Shown here piece by piece: positions 23,214 to 36,257 of a stretch of DNA of 64,000 nucleotides. The translations under genes and the position numbers were made by a program. The notes under the pieces were generated by a model. It was not told where the DNA came from and did not search any database. It saw only the letters and a program-made list of their open reading frames with translations. Numbering within the stretch: the first letter of the stretch is position 1; the number at the start of each line of letters is the position of its first letter. Source of the DNA: Prostheceraeus crozeri. Its lineage: Eukaryota; Platyhelminthes; Polycladida; Euryleptidae. Where the stretch lies: contig CAJQUW010002182.1 of the NCBI GenBank assembly GCA_907163375.1, positions 1 through 64,000 on the forward strand, in the 5' to 3' direction.

Positions 23214-24375
23214 TCCAAATGCAGTTGTGTTTAGTTGCCAAAACAGTTCTTCGACGGATGTGCACATGGGACACAGTTGGTTAGATATGCCGAATGGTTA
23301 GATTTAGTGGAGGTACTTATCCTTTACATCTCACTAGATGAGTACCAATTAAATACTGTGCTTTCGAACGCGAAGAGTTCTAAGTTGAGTAGTGATATTT
23401 TTACACTCAAAGAGTACTAGAATTTGTGACAAGCTCTTAGTGGCAGTTAGCACTCAAGTTCATTGCTCTTTTGGTACTCATTTGGGACTTTATGAATAGC
23501 AGTATTATTCCTCTGCAGCAAGAATCTAATTGTAGATACTGAATCGCCAAAACTCAATATGAAATTGAACTTTTAGCGTCACAATCGCTTTATACTCTAT
23601 TTCAAAATTATTCAAGATCAGGCAGAGAACAGACCGATGTGGCACCAGAAAGATGACCTTGGTGACCTAACCAATGTCTTCCAAACTCTAAATTGATCGA
23701 ATGTTTCCTTTGAAATGATGGACAACGGTTTTCGAGTGTGAAGAAAGATTACTGATTTTTTTGTGCAATTCGATGTCAAACTGGAAAAAGTGCTATAACA
23801 GTAGAAAATAAACCGTTTCAGATATTCAGCCGGAAATGACTACAGACATGCTTGGAACTATTCTCTCTTGTTTGCCGTGTGATTGCGGACACGTTGAAGG
23901 TCATGTTCAATTTGAATATAGAATCAATCTAGATTAAACATCGTGTGACAAGACAAGTTTCTTCGGGACAAACATGACCCGTCGGCCGTTAGCGTACAGG
24001 AAATGAAAAGCTATCTGCATTATTTTTAGTTTGTCGGTTGTCAAATAGCAAAATGAGGAAAAGGTTGCTCGATGTTCATAAAATAAAGGCACTAACTAAT
24101 TGCTTTAGTTATCGAAAAAGCATTTAAAGTTTCTTCTTTTGTTTTTTAGCCAGTTGGTTTAAGTTAAGATTGTGAGGAGTCGAGCCGTGTGAATGCTATT
24201 TCGTTTTGACGAATTTATCACGTAGGAAAATTGAGTTGAAGATATTGATGTGTTGTTCTCACTTGACAGGCATGCCTGCAATCTGACCGTTGATGTTATT
24301 GGGTTCGCTGATACGAGCTACTTCTGAATGCGCGCGCTTGCCCAATCATACAAGTCAAAGAAAGATGAATATCTA
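23214..24375. other. Non-coding stretch
   Basis: I found no gene and no inverted ends in this segment. Confidence 0.3.
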
Positions 24376-24443
24376 CACTGTAAACTGTAGAGTATGAAGC
24401 TGACTGATTTTGACTACTAAAACGTTGCACAAAAAGAGAAAAT

Positions 24444-24587
24444 AAAAATGTACGAAAGTACTATTGTTCGTGCTTATACACTACGAAAGCGATTGGGTTT
24501 CCTATTGGATTGTCTTAAGTATCCAACAGGAAATCCAATCGATTTCGTAGTACTTGAGCACGAACATTAGCGCTTTCGTACATTTTT
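24444..24587. repeat. Hairpin with arms of about 66 bp
   Basis: The left arm reads AAAAATGTACGAAAGTACTA and so on to GGTTTCCTATTGGAT. The right arm is its inverse, starting ATCCAACAGGAAATCC and ending GCTTTCGTACATTTTT. The loop is about ten bases (TGTCTTAAGT). It is interior structure of the surrounding TIR element. Confidence 0.8.
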
Positions 24588-27330
24588 ATAACAATAATAA
24601 TATCTTTATTTATTGAAAATGAAAATCAAAAAACATTTCAGTAAAAGTATGATCGACTTAACAGCATGGATGAAAGCAAAAAAAAAAATGACTTAAATGA
24701 TCGAGAAAGACAGGAGAAAATTAACGAAAGTTCAGTGCATGCCAAGCATTTCATTGATCATGATAGTGGAGAATACAGTGAAACAATTTCGTCGTCTTTC
24801 CGTACGGGAAAATGGAACCGAGAAAGTACAATTGCCAATTGGTTGAATATAGTGATTGAGAGGATGTGTTGGTTGAGTAGCGGCAAGGAGGAGTTTTCTT
24901 ATAGAAGTAAAGTATTTTCGAATGAGCACATGAGCAGTTGTTTCCACAAATTATCCGGCGAGCACTGTTAAAAGTTCGTTTGACGATTTGTCGGCATTTG
25001 TAATTCAAATTTCCAAATAATGGAACACAGTACAGAAGGACACTTTCTATTACCGATTCGTAAATCAACCACAAATCATCATGTGAAATAAATAGCTTAA
25101 GGACACGAAGCAAGTACAAGCGTCTTGAGCAGCGAATCCATTGATTTTGAAAATGGCGGTTCCAGGAAAGATTTGATGACCACGTTACCCCTAACAGCTT
25201 CATTTGCGATACTACAGAAAATGGCAAAGAAAGTTCTAGAACAGCATTTTTCTTGTTGAACACCATGGCACTGGTTTTTGACATGTTGATATTCAGCTTG
25301 TTGTTTGAGACCCAATCGCATATGTTATTGAATTCCTTTTGAACTATACTTTGAATTTGATTTATTGACATGTTCTGTTCAATTGTGGTCACCTCACTGA
25401 CGTCGTCAGCATACTGAAGCAGAAACGTATCTGTAAATTTCGGGAGCATGTCACTTCAGTAAAGCACAAAAAGATATGGACCAAGCAATGATCCTTGTGG
25501 TACTCCACTTGAGACTGATGAGAAGCTACTTAGAACATTCTTTATCCGAACAGATTGAGCTCTATCAGTCAATTAATTCTTTAGCCACATCAGAAAACCT
25601 GTCGGCAAATTCAGCCTGTTTGTCATGTGGAACAGAATCGAAAGCTCTTGTGAGATCATAGCTTAGTAATATGCATGATGTTACACTTGATTCGTTCAGT
25701 TGCTTAGTGACATGATAATGAAGTGATATCAGTGCATTGGTTGTGCTGGATTTTGGCTTGTATCCGTACTGAGTAATAGGAAAATGCGACAAGAATCTCG
25801 GCTTCAATGCATCCAAAATAGACTTCTCCAAAATCTTACTGGGAACACTGAGAAGACTTATCGGACGTAGCTGATTGAGCTTTGGTGGTGAAGTCTTCGG
25901 GATCACAGAAACATGACACTGCTTGAAAGGGATCGGTACTTTGCGCTCAAGTATGGACGAGTTAATTATATTGCATATCGGACCTGCGATAAATGGTGCT
26001 GCAATCTTGTAGAGCTTATTTGAAACTCCATCTGAACCAGCTTTGGACACTTTGAGCTTATTGAGCTCAATGCGCACATATTCAGTGTCAATCAACGGGT
26101 ACCACAATTAATTATCGTCAGTTACTTGAAAGGAGGACAAATCACTGCTTTGGAACGCTTGACAAAAAAAGGTTTCATTGATTTCTTCAGCTGCCTCGTC
26201 AATACTACGGTATGTTGCCAGCAGAGAACTTAAAGGATTTTGAGTGCGCTTTCCTGATACTTCATTCACAACATTCCATAGATTCTTATCTTGATTCTTG
26301 ACCCTTTTGTACCAAAGCATCTTTGCTCTTGAAATTTGTTTCTTGCATTTAATTTTCAACTTTTCGTATCGCTCAAAATCTCTGTATCTAAAAGCTTCCC
26401 ACCTTTCTGTAATGAGCAGTTTTTAGAATAGGAGACATCTATGGCTTTTCACGTGGAACAATTCTTTGGGGAATTGAAGACAAAGATTGACAAAATTTTT
26501 CATAAAAAATCTGAGTCTTGCTGTCAATATTACTTTCTCTGTATAAGTCAACAAAATTCATGGATTTTAAACAGTCCAGAAAATTTTGCTTATGATGGTC
26601 TCTGTAGTCATAAACAATATGTGTGGTGTACTCAGAAGCTGAGGATTCTTGCAGAGATTTCAACAACACTTGTTGATGAGAGCCCCTACGCCTCGTAAAC
26701 AGAAGAGGACCAATTTCCGCTGGAGGATATTTGTCAGACAAGCTATCACTGACGTAAAAGTGATCTAAGATGACCTGATCTCGTGTAGGATCCAAAACCT
26801 TTTGAATCAAATTGTGTGCGTTTACAATGTTAGTGATATCCAAGCGATTTAAATCTCCACAGAAAATTATTTGATCGGATGGGTCATCATTTAGCATGAA
26901 ATCGAATTCACGAATAAAAAAGTCATTCAAACAGTCATTGGTCTCACTTTTTCTGTTCGGCGGAACGTACGTAGCACATAAAATGTAATTAAGACGACAG
27001 AAATTGAAGGTAAGAAAAATGTGTTCCCCGAGTGGCGGGTTCGACATTGGCACATGTTGCACTATCCTGATTTTTGATATAGACCAAATTGCTACACCAC
27101 CACCTGCTTGATTTTTCCTGTCAATACGAAAAAGGTTGTATCCCTCAATCTGAAAAAGGACAGACTCGTGTTGAGAATTCAGCCAGATTTCTGTTAGGAT
27201 GACAAATTCGAGTAGTTTTACTCGAAATGTTAACCGCAATTTGTCCATTTTTTTGGAGTCGCAATACTTCTGGCATCGAACAACAAAAAGGAAGGATAAA
27301 CATCGCAGTTTTGATTCTCGGACATCGGAT
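24588..27330 (-). mobile_element. LINE of the CR1/L2/Rex1 group, 5'-truncated, broken
   Basis: Read on the minus strand it begins with an endonuclease domain (about 27310 down to 26439: LLEFVILTEIWLN, RIDRKNQAGGGVAI, FCGDLN, ILDHFYVSD). A linker follows (26359-26108), then the reverse transcriptase (26107-24751). Visible motifs are LRPISLLSVPSKILEK, YDLTRAFDSVPHD, GVPQGSLLGP (near 25500) and the catalytic box QYADD. The C-terminal part has RLYLLRVLK and the ICGNNCSC cysteine cluster typical of this group. There are several stops and frameshifts and a deletion around 25560, so it is inactive. The 3' end is a short (ATT)n tail at 24588-24610. It sits inside a TA-flanked TIR element. Confidence 0.85.
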
Positions 27331-27367
27331 TCGTAAGTAGCTTTGGTATTTCACAGTTTACAATGTA

Positions 27368-28459
27368 TGTCTATCTCTATCGCTTGCTACCATTGCATGT
27401 AATGGCTGAGATATGATTTTTCTAGACCACCCCACGGACAAATGAATCTATCTCTGTGCTTCCATTCGTCCATACAGTCCGTTTCCTAAATCGTTGCACA
27501 ACCCAAAAATCTCGCTTATCTCTTGCTTATTCTCATAAAATTTAACCGCAAGCTGCTTAAGCTCATGTAATTGATTACTGAACTTATTCACTTGGTCAGC
27601 CGAGACACTTGTTTGGTTTAGGAAACAGTGTGGTGTGCCTAATTAAATGAAGTAGTTAGTGATTAGAAAAATTGTTCATGATCATATCACAGCATTCTGA
27701 TCATGTCATAACTGCCCCCGTTTCCTGTCATCATTGAATGAATTGCTAAAGGTCTTGTCCATTCACTTATCGGGCGCAGCAACTACGACGTGAAGAGATT
27801 GCTATTGTTTGTGAACAGGTGGCGAGTCTCAGTCTGACGCCAAACCTTTGTGTGCGCGCAGATCAAAGATTCGAGATCCTGACCGCCGAGGGAAATGATG
27901 ACTCACCCGATGGCTGAATATGGGAACAATACGAATTTGAAGCTTGTCACTGAACGGATGGGCAGATCGTGATAAAACTTACATATTCTTGGAGCTGATA
28001 ACACCAGCATTCTTTTAAACCCAAACTCGAAAGCGCCAGCGTTAATGCACCAAAAGTTACTGAGTTGTGTGCAGTTGATCGTTAAAACATATTTACCACG
28101 AAAGTTGGCAAAAAATCAAGCAAACGTGTTAATTGAGTAAGACTGTACCAAATGTCGAAATTCGCAAAACAATTGTATCATCTGAAAGTTTAACACGAGC
28201 CTGAGATTGAATTGTGATGATCTTAATTTTCTGCTTTGGGTAGTTTAGTCAGTAGGCATCGGTGAATGAATTGACCAAAAATTCATTCTTTTATGTCTGC
28301 TGGCCACAACTGACCAGACACAACCTAATCGCTCTGCCAAATCAAAGTACTAAACACATCCTTTGACATGGTGTAAAGTTTATTGAAATTGAGCATCTTC
28401 AATGAAAAAATCATTTCAGACTTTTTTTAACAGCAATTTTTAGGTAAAACTTACATGTA
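27368..28459. other. Non-coding stretch
   Basis: Apparently unique sequence with no long open frame and no recognised repeat ends. Confidence 0.3.
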
Positions 28460-28678
28460 CACTGCAAACCAGCACCTCCTAAAATCGAGGAAATCTGCAT
28501 CCTAAAGCACGACACACTAGAATTTTAGGAGGTTGCGTGAAATAGAGTGTTGACACACTAAAGAGAACAATAACTCTAGTGCGCTAGCCTCCTAAAACGC
28601 TCTACTTTAGGAACTTTTTATTAGTTACGAATAGTGTCTTGCTTTAGTGTGTGATTTAGGAGGTGCTGGTTTAGAGTG
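28460..28678. mobile_element. Short TIR element, AGCACCTCCTAAA family, copy b
   Basis: TA-flanked, 219 bp. It starts CACTGCAAACCAGCACCTCC and ends with the inverse GGAGGTGCTGGTTTAGAGTG. The whole unit is nearly self-complementary in block order. It is very similar to copy c only 220 bases away. Confidence 0.9.
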
Positions 28679-28900
28679 TACTTGTACTGTAAATTTATTG
28701 TACATTCAACTAATCATAAAATCTTTCCATCATGATTGCACACATTGTCTGTCAATTTTCAAAAAAAAGAATTTGTCGTTTTCATATTAAAATCATCAAA
28801 AAAAGCTCAATTTTCTTTCAGAAGGCCTACTGACCACAACTGACCACTTAAGAAAGTAAAATGTATGCCAAAATAATGGAACATACCGTTTCATATGGTA

Positions 28901-29119
28901 CACTGTAAACTGTCACCTCCTAAAATCGAAGAAATCTGCATCCTAAAGCGCGACACACTAGAATTTTAGGAGGTTGCGTGAAATAGAATGCTGACATACT
29001 AAAGAGAAGAATAACACTAGTGCGCTAGCCTCCTAAAACGCTTTGCTTTAGGATTTTTTTATTAGTTACGAATAGTGTTTCGCTTCAGTGTGTGATTTAG
29101 GAGGTGCTAGTTTAGAATG
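28901..29119. mobile_element. Short TIR element, AGCACCTCCTAAA family, copy c
   Basis: TA-flanked, 219 bp, same orientation as copy b. It begins CACTGTAAACTGTCACCTCC and ends GGAGGTGCTAGTTTAGAATG. Its left terminus is the exact CACTGTAAAC shared with other, internally unrelated families in this window. Confidence 0.9.
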
Positions 29120-29121
29120 TA

Positions 29122-30711
29122 TATCGCTTATTAAAATTGAACCAGGACTTCAACACGAAAATCACATTTGAAAATAGATTGACTTTTTTGTGCAATTATT
29201 TATGGAACGGTCTGTAAATAATCCACTTTTCTGCCAAATATGCCACCCACCTTTATCTTTATTCGTTCTACTTTTGACATTTGATAAACGATATCATTTC
29301 TTCTCATAAGTGCTTTTGGTGAAGAGCCGTGCTCAATCTGCTTCCTTTTTAGGCAACTACATTCTTCATCTTGTTGAACATTGTTTTTTTGATTGTTCTT
29401 AAACTGAATGTACCTTACGAGTTCAGTTCATTGCAACTATCCTTGTCCTTCACCTCCCACCTGTGCAGCCAGTATGTCATAAGATACAATATTGTTAAAG
29501 CAATCAAAATCAAGCCATCATTCTTCCTTTATAGAACCTGATGTATGAGTCGCATTTGTTTGAAGCTGGCTTGAGGCAAATGTACAAGAACGATTATTTA
29601 CAGCTCAAAATATCCATCCGTTTGAAATTTCTGGTGTCAAATTCAATGAAAAAATAAGAAAATGAGTCTTTCAGTATTTCACAATTCAGGAGAAATTCTA
29701 GCTCACTTGAAATGGTTTCGAGAAAATATGAAAATTCAAAGGCTATTGACCCTTCAGGATTTGCAGTTCTTTCAATTAAGCTGCTGTAGAAGAGCTTTAT
29801 TTCAAAGCAACATGAGTACAGTATTTAGAACTGTTCTGTGATCGGTGTGCGAGTATAGGTAATCAAATCTTTGAAATTCGCCTGAACATTTCGTGACAAA
29901 TGGCAGCAGGCATCTAACTTGTAGGGCTAAATAAGAGCATTGGATCTAAGAATACATATCTTTTAGTTAGTACAAGCACTACTTTCAGCGACATACGTCT
30001 TTAATGATGGTTAACACCAAGAGGGGACAAATCTTATACTGGCTACTTACATGTTTTGCATGTACTATCGAACTACGCAAGCACTGTCATCAATGTAAAG
30101 CCGTTTACAGATGAAAGAAAGTATGTTAATAGCATATCAGGACACGTAATAATCTATAATTTCAAATAGTGTTTACTGAAATATGAAAATTACTGGAAAT
30201 CAATCACCATACTGAAGATCTTTGCATTTTCAGCATAACTGTTCGATTTGTTGTCCATTGCATATATTAGACTAAAGCAAATTACAACATTGTCATCATG
30301 CTATTTTATGCCCTATGAAAGATTGATGAAAGATGAAGGCCTACTCTTCATGTTGAAAGATGAAGGTTGGTAAGTCAAATGACCAAAGTCCTTCAAAAGG
30401 GACGGGTTGAAGCACTTCAAGAATACTTTTAGTGTAACAGCAGAAATATTCGCATTTAATGCGTTTATATTTGAATAAATTACGTGTTGGTGCAACTTTG
30501 TAAAGGAATGCATAGAAGAGAAAACTATGTTGTCTCATGGCCACGTCTGTTCTCTACGGTGAGATACAGCAGTATACTGTACAATCTGGCTTAACAGTTG
30601 ATACATAAAACGCTAGATTACAGTTCAGTTCATACGTCATCAATACTGTCCAAACAAGCGTTTATGTTACGCGTTTATATTTATTATATATGCGTTTTTT
30701 ATTTAGGTTGA
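29122..30711. other. Non-coding stretch
   Basis: There is no recognisable gene. Short open frames near 30313-30544 on the minus strand show no known motif. A small inverted patch (GATGAAGGCCTACTC versus TTGAAAGATGAAGG) near 30330 is not convincing. Confidence 0.3.
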
Positions 30712-30745
30712 TGCAAAAGTAACGTTCCAACTAGTTTCCACAAGA
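30712..30745 (+). repeat. Possible mariner terminal-repeat relic
   Basis: TTAGGTTGATGCAAAAGTAA resembles the terminal repeat of mariner elements, which begins TTAGGTTGGTGCAAAAGTAA. No partner end or transposase was found nearby, so this could be a lone relic or chance. Confidence 0.35.
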
Positions 30746-30866
30746 CGAATTTCTAATGATAGGTTAATAAACGCTTGCTTTATTCTTTTATATTCTGCCA
30801 GTTTCCTGCTTCGAAAATCAAATGGACGCAGATGAAATAATTTATTTTATTTCATTATTTAAAGGA

Positions 30867-32110
30867 TTTCCGCCCTATATCCATATCTTCAGCTTTCGGC
30901 AAGGTTTTTGAGAGACTTGTTTTATATCATATGAAAAGTGAATTGATCAAATGTTATGGTTTGAATCAACACGCTTACAGACCTCATGGTTCAACTACCA
31001 GTGCCTTGGTGGCCATTCAGGTCCACATATCATCGTCTCTGGATTGTGGAAGTACTCTTGCAGTTCGAGTGTTATGTTTGGACATATCAAAAGCGTTTGA
31101 TCATTTGCAGCATAACCGATTGGTGAATTTTTTGAATTCCATGGGACTTCATCATGGATTTCTCAAGTGGCTGCTGTCTTTCCTGTCATCTCGATCGTAT
31201 TGTGTGAAGATCAATGGGAGTTGCGGTCCATCAATCGTGGTTCCGGCAGCAGGTGTTCCTCAGGGTTCAGTGTTGGGCCCGTATTTATTTGCAGCTTTCA
31301 TGGGGTCAATCAACTTCAATTGGCCTCTTATTGAGTGTGTCAAATATGCGGACGATGTGACGATTGTCGAAACTATAGATCACACTACCCAGACTTTTTT
31401 TTGCATGTCAGATATAGAAGCTGTGTTCTCGAGAGCAGGACTTTCTTTGAACCTACACAAATGTAAAGAAATGATTCTACGTCGTTCTATTTTATATTCT
31501 GCTCCTATTTCTGTTGACTTCGAAAGAGTTGACATTCTCCGTATTCTTGGCTTCTCTCTCACAACGGCTATTGGTTGGGAGGTGCAAATCAAGACGTTTT
31601 GAAGAGGGCCTCTCGTAGATTGTACATTATTCGTTGCTTACGAGATTCTTTACGTAAAAATGATCTAATATCTGTTTATCATGCTATTATTACAGTTTTG
31701 TTTATTTATGCGTCGCCAGTATATGGAAATTTGTCGGTTGGTTTGCTGAAAAAATTAAACCGATTTCAAAAGAGAGCGCATCGTTTGATTTGTGATCAAA
31801 ATTGTTCATGTAATAAGTTTGAAGATCTATCTTGTAAGTTTTTACACTGTGGCTTGAATTTTTTGCATAACTGCGAGAACCCATGTCACCCACTCCATGC
31901 CTTCGTGCCGGGCCGTCTAAGATACACCAAGCATTTTCGACTTCCGGCATCTCATACTACAAGACGCTTGAATTCCTTTTTTCCTTGGATTTGTGCTAAA
32001 TCAAATGAACTCATGTGTAAATATTGACATTTCACTGACTTTTTTTTCGGTTTGTATAATGTATAGCGCTCACGTACTTTTGATTTTCTTTAATGTATAA
32101 ACTGATTTTC
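30867..32110 (+). mobile_element. LINE of the CR1/L2/Rex1 group, 5'-truncated, copy 2
   Basis: The frame picks up inside the reverse transcriptase at RPISISSAFGKVFERL (30867 onward), continuing through YRPHGSTTSALVAI, LDISKAFDHLQHN, AAGVPQGSVLGP and the catalytic KYADD. A frameshift near 31590 leads into the C-terminal part (31575-32027), with RLYIIRCLRD, the cysteine cluster ICDQNCSCN, then HPLHAFVPGRL and TTRRLNSFFPWI, and a stop at 32025. The endonuclease half is absent, as is usual for 5'-truncated copies. A CT-rich run follows at about 32128. Apart from the frameshift the sequence is well kept. Confidence 0.85.
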
Positions 32111-32206
32111 ATTGCTTCAAATATATACACCTCTCTCTCTCTCTTCATTTCATGAAATCAATAGACTGATTAAAATATTCAATACGCTATCAATCTCAAT
32201 CAATTA

Positions 32207-32513
32207 GCACTTCCAAAAAACCAATCTCGGGGTTTGAATTTTTATCAATTGCGAGCTTCCGAGAGCTTCGCTAAGATGCTTCAAGAAGCTACAAGATGCT
32301 CTAACGTAGCATTTTTGTATAGAGTACTTACATGAGTAATGTCTTTGTGTCAATTGCCGTGTCATGTAGTCGAAATGAATTTTACTCCTGGCGATGTGAT
32401 TGAATAGCGCAGCCATCAGATTTTACTTTTACCTCCGCCTGAAGACTAGCGAAGCGCTCGGAAGATCGTAATTAATAAAAATTCGAACCCTGAGATTGGT
32501 TTTTTACGAAGTG
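32207..32513. mobile_element. Fold-back short element with CACTTC ends
   Basis: The left arm starts GCACTTCCAAAAAACCAATC and passes GGGGTTTGAATTTTTATC and CTTCCGAGAGCTTCGCT. The right arm is the inverse, from AGCGAAGCGCTCGGAAG to GATTGGTTTTTTACGAAGTG. Flanking TTA and ATA could be a three-base target duplication of the Harbinger type. No coding sequence is present. It lies just after the LINE 3' end. Confidence 0.75.
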
Positions 32514-32842
32514 ATAATTGGTTGCAATTGCATGGATCTCAGTGAAGAGGGAGCATTTCACAAAATTATAAATCCTTCAACAAATCAAAATAAAGGCTTC
32601 ATAAATTATAACCAGACCATCACTCGGATTCGGGAGCTGTGCAAAACATGACGCTGGTCAATGGGTTATTAACCCATTTTTACAACGACGATTTAGAATT
32701 CTTAAAACCTGGAATTATGATTCAATCGCTCCCTAAATAACTACACTATTGGCGTAAGATATGTCCAATGATGTTATCAGTTATTGCCAATTAGTTCCGG
32801 TAAATAGCAATTCAACCCCCAGATATCTGAGCTTTTTCACAC
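32514..32842. other. Short non-coding spacer
   Basis: No gene or repeat was recognised between the fold-back element and the piggyBac-type element. Confidence 0.3.
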
Positions 32843-34201
32843 CCTCTGAGACCTGAGTGGACCTCTTTTACAAATTGTTAGTTCCCACTTACATTACATC
32901 AATATCAAATCATAAGGAAAGTTGATTTTAAGTAAAACAATGGTGTTTGCGTCCAGCAAGTCGATAGAACTAATCCGTTGAATGTTTTTCAGGCTTCTCA
33001 GTGAACACATGTGAAAATGTGGTGTTTTTTTTTTAATTCAGCGACATTTAGCACACAGTACTAGTTGTACTAAAAGGCGGTTTTACGATGTTTGCTGTCA
33101 CCATATTGCCTCAGATAGCTGATTCTAGTGAAACTGGTTTATTGTATGCAGCATAACCCTTTAATTTGGCCATTTTTACAAATTCATCCATGCCAATAGG
33201 AGATAGGCCTAAACTGACACTTTATGGCTGCATTTTAAGACCCTCAAAGCAGCTGTAGATATCTCAAACTCATCAATTACTGCTTTGAAAACTTTGTCCA
33301 CAACCTGTTTTTAGTGTTAAACTAATTAATAGCGTTCATTTTGAACATTGACTGATTTATTCATGTTAGACAACCAGTCATGGACGATGATGTGCGAAAA
33401 CAAAATATTCACATTTTGCTATCTTTGCAAAAGCACGAGCATGATGCAAACATTGAGTAATTGAATTTCACTCATTATGCATCATCGTGGACATGCACAA
33501 AATCATTTTTCATCTGATAGTAAATAGTTAAATACACAACAAGTGCAAAGTATCCAGCTTTATTGCATTTTTTGAGATCAACATGTCTATGCACGAGCCC
33601 GAAGGGCGAGGGCATAGTTTGTTGATCGAGAAAAATGCAATTAAGTTGGATATCTTTGCAAGAGTTCTGTAAGTAACTTTATATTTCACAGAACTACCAG
33701 AATCTATGATCATGATCCTTAACATGATTTGAAAATCAAGCCAAAGCAATTTTGAAATCAGATAGCCTGCTTCTCTGTCCATTGTACATGCAGATTTATC
33801 TCATCAACATCTACGCATGATTTTCGTTGTAGAGGATGAAAAACTTTCTATGTGCTAATGTATTTCAATGAAGGAGTGCAATAAAGACTGTTTATTGCAC
33901 TCTTTGAAATTTATGCACACTTTGGAAAGCATAAACTATATTATGGAAGCAATAACCATAGAGATTATAGCACTGTGAAATATAAAAGTTTGTTTTGAGA
34001 TTTCTACACCCTCTGAGACCTGAGGGGACCCCTTTGGCCCTTCTACCGATACTTCTACGGATCGAATTCAAATGACAGATTTACATGTCAAAATTGATTA
34101 TTTTACATTGGCATGAGCGGTTGATATATCCTCAAAACAAAAAACTGAAATAGAAAAATATGGCTCCGGTGTCCACTGGATATCCCTCTGGCTTGTGAGG
34201 G
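32843..34201 (+). mobile_element. piggyBac-type non-autonomous element, CCCTCTGAGACC family, long copy
   Basis: It starts CCCTCTGAGACCTGAGTGGA and is collinear with the reverse complement of the complete copy at 54983-55898: GAAAGTTGATTTTAAGTAAA, then CTTCTCAGTGAACACATGTG. An internal copy of the terminal motif occurs at 34012. The far end reads GGTGTCCACTGGATATCCCT and TGTGAGGG. It is longer than its relative because of extra sequence between about 33480 and 33970 that includes a hairpin. It encodes no transposase, and the terminal TTAA sites have decayed. Confidence 0.7.
33544..33660. repeat. Hairpin within the piggyBac-type element
   Basis: The left arm TGCAAAGTATCCAGCTTTAT continues to CATGTCTATGC; the right arm is the inverse, from GGCATAGTTTGTTGATCGAG to GGATATCTTTGCA. 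The loop contains GAGCCCGAAGGGCGAG, itself a small hairpin. The other family members in the window lack it, so it may be a separate small insertion. Confidence 0.75.
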
Positions 34202-35473
34202 ATATTTGGGGGTTTATGGCAATAATTGAGATTTCCGAGGAAATGTTCCCAGCTCATAGAGTTTTAATTGACATTCAAACGAGCTATGTCATTAATCTAA
34301 AATCCCATGTCATCCCACAAACATGTTATGTAGAGAAAATAACTTGACCAATTGTCATGATCAATTTTGAAGATTTGGAAAAGACTTGCCATTTCCAAAT
34401 CTTGAAAATTGATGTTAAATAGAAATCTGTGGACTATCAAGATATCTATAACTTCATAGACTTCTAAATATATTCAAATTTTGAGTTGAAAATGTACTTG
34501 AATAATAACAGAAATACAAATGCTATATAATATGTGTGTGTTTATGACAGTTGATATATTTACCTTACAGACGTTATATTTATTGTAGGCCTACTAATAA
34601 ATGTTTATTTATATTATTTATTAATTCCCGCCGTTTAGAAATACACTACTTTTGCATTGAGGTTTCTTGGTGTAAAACCAGGAAGGGTTCAGTTAGCCTA
34701 ACTTTGCACTGAATGGCTCATTGAATGCTAGTTTCATTCCCCTTGCATTGTTATTAAATCCTGCGAGAAAAATATAGTTGATGAACATCTACATGTATGT
34801 TATGATGTTTATCATTAAAAATTAATGTTTATTTATGGTGAAAGGAAGTTTCAGGATTTTTTAAATTTTGGTTCCAATGTATTTTTAAGAGGACATCAGA
34901 ATAATAAAAGAAGTAATTCATGGATTTATGAACACTACACATAAAGAAAGTAACGTCTGATAAACATGGAAGGCAAAATCACACTTCGCCTATTGTCAGA
35001 TATGTCAACTAAGTCTCGTCTAATTTAGAATTACGAACGAGGACATTGTTTTTTAACATGTTCTATCTTTGAGTCGCGGTTACCTCAAGCTTGTCAAACT
35101 TCAAGTCTAGACAGGTATCAAATTAATCAGAGGAGAATCTCACGAAATTCATTAAGGATATTAGATTTGAATAGGAGGCGATCTTCGCGTTCAGAACATA
35201 ACATATTAGATGGATTCTCGAACCGCGTAATTATAAGAATGACAACTTTCAACTCTCAACACCTTCACATTTGTATAATTACTTGATTGAGATAAATTTC
35301 TTCACGCTATTCGTTTCAGCGCGTTTGCAGTCAGGCGAAAATTATGATCGATTTTCGAAGTTTTCTTGCACAATGCTGTTTGTGTAGGGATGCCACTGAA
35401 TCGGAATAAGAGTCTCAGATCTTAACCATAGAGTAAGTATTTAGTAGGTGGAGTGTTGACTCAGAAAGTATCT
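34202..35473. other. Non-coding stretch
   Basis: AT-rich sequence with no gene found. No terminal repeats were recognised. Confidence 0.3.
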
Positions 35474-35481
35474 GTATAAAG

Positions 35482-36249
35482 CAGGGATGCGGAGTCGCAG
35501 TCTCGGAGTCCTATCATTTTTCCTGGAGTCGGAGTCGAAGTCGGAGTCCTATCAAATGATAGGACTCCGGACTCCGGCCTATAACTAAAACCGAAATATA
35601 ATATAAGCAAATTATTTACCATCGTGCATAGCTCTCACTGTCTTGATGTCAACTTCCTCCGTCAAACAAAAGTACAGAGACAGCAGTGCATGCAAAGCTT
35701 GTAATAATTGAGGGAATGAACTGTGATAGTGAAAACAGGATTGTCTTTTCACTCGGTGATTTAGTAGAGAATACAAGTCTTCCTAGCCTCCATCACACCT
35801 GCGCGCCAAAGGTCACATCAGAGACAAAAATGAAGTATTAGTTTGTATGAGAACATTACCTCTTACCCTCACGTTAATCGTGTGTGATGGCTCCTCTAAA
35901 GTGCATATTAAAACGAAAGTGTACTCATATTTTTGGTGAAGGGTGGGAGATTTTCCTGCCAAGTGGACACTGGAGAAAAACCATGTGAAGCACACATCAA
36001 CAAGATGGGAGAAGCCGAGTCGTATGTATCCAACTGAAAGCGACATTTGATAAACCTTCATCGAAAATGATTGATAACTGATACAATGATCACTAATTAT
36101 AGGTTCAAGTAAGCCTATAACTATCTATGATGTAGGCTACCAGTCAATTTTTCAAAAAACAAGGCTTCATATACTTGCCACCCGGAGTCGGAGTCCTATC
36201 AAACTCCGGAGTCTGAGTCTTATCAAAATGATAGGACTCCGCATTCCTG
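35482..36249. mobile_element. hAT non-autonomous element, GGAGTC-rich ends, copy A
   Basis: The ends are CAGGGATGCGGAGTCG and the inverse GACTCCGCATTCCTG. The eight bases GTATAAAG flank both sides (35474-35481 and 36250-36257), as expected of hAT insertions. Runs of GGAGTC and ATGATAGGACTCC fill both terminal regions. The interior has no transposase, only a random-looking 82-codon minus-strand frame. Confidence 0.9.
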
Positions 36250-36257
36250 GTATAAAG

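Larger units (their letters stand above)
24376..27365. mobile_element. Short TIR element, CACTGTAAACTGT type, split by a LINE
   Basis: The left end is TA then CACTGTAAACTGTAGAGTAT; the right end is TTTCACAGTTTACAATG then TA, an inverted match over about 25 bases. Most of the interval is a LINE (24588 to about 27330), so the original element was a few hundred bases. A near-perfect hairpin is preserved beside the left end (24444-24587). Confidence 0.6.

Noticed and set aside
32125-32145. CT-rich run after a LINE as a possible LINE tail
   Set aside because: The other two LINEs in the window end in (ATT)n, so the CT run may be flanking simple sequence.
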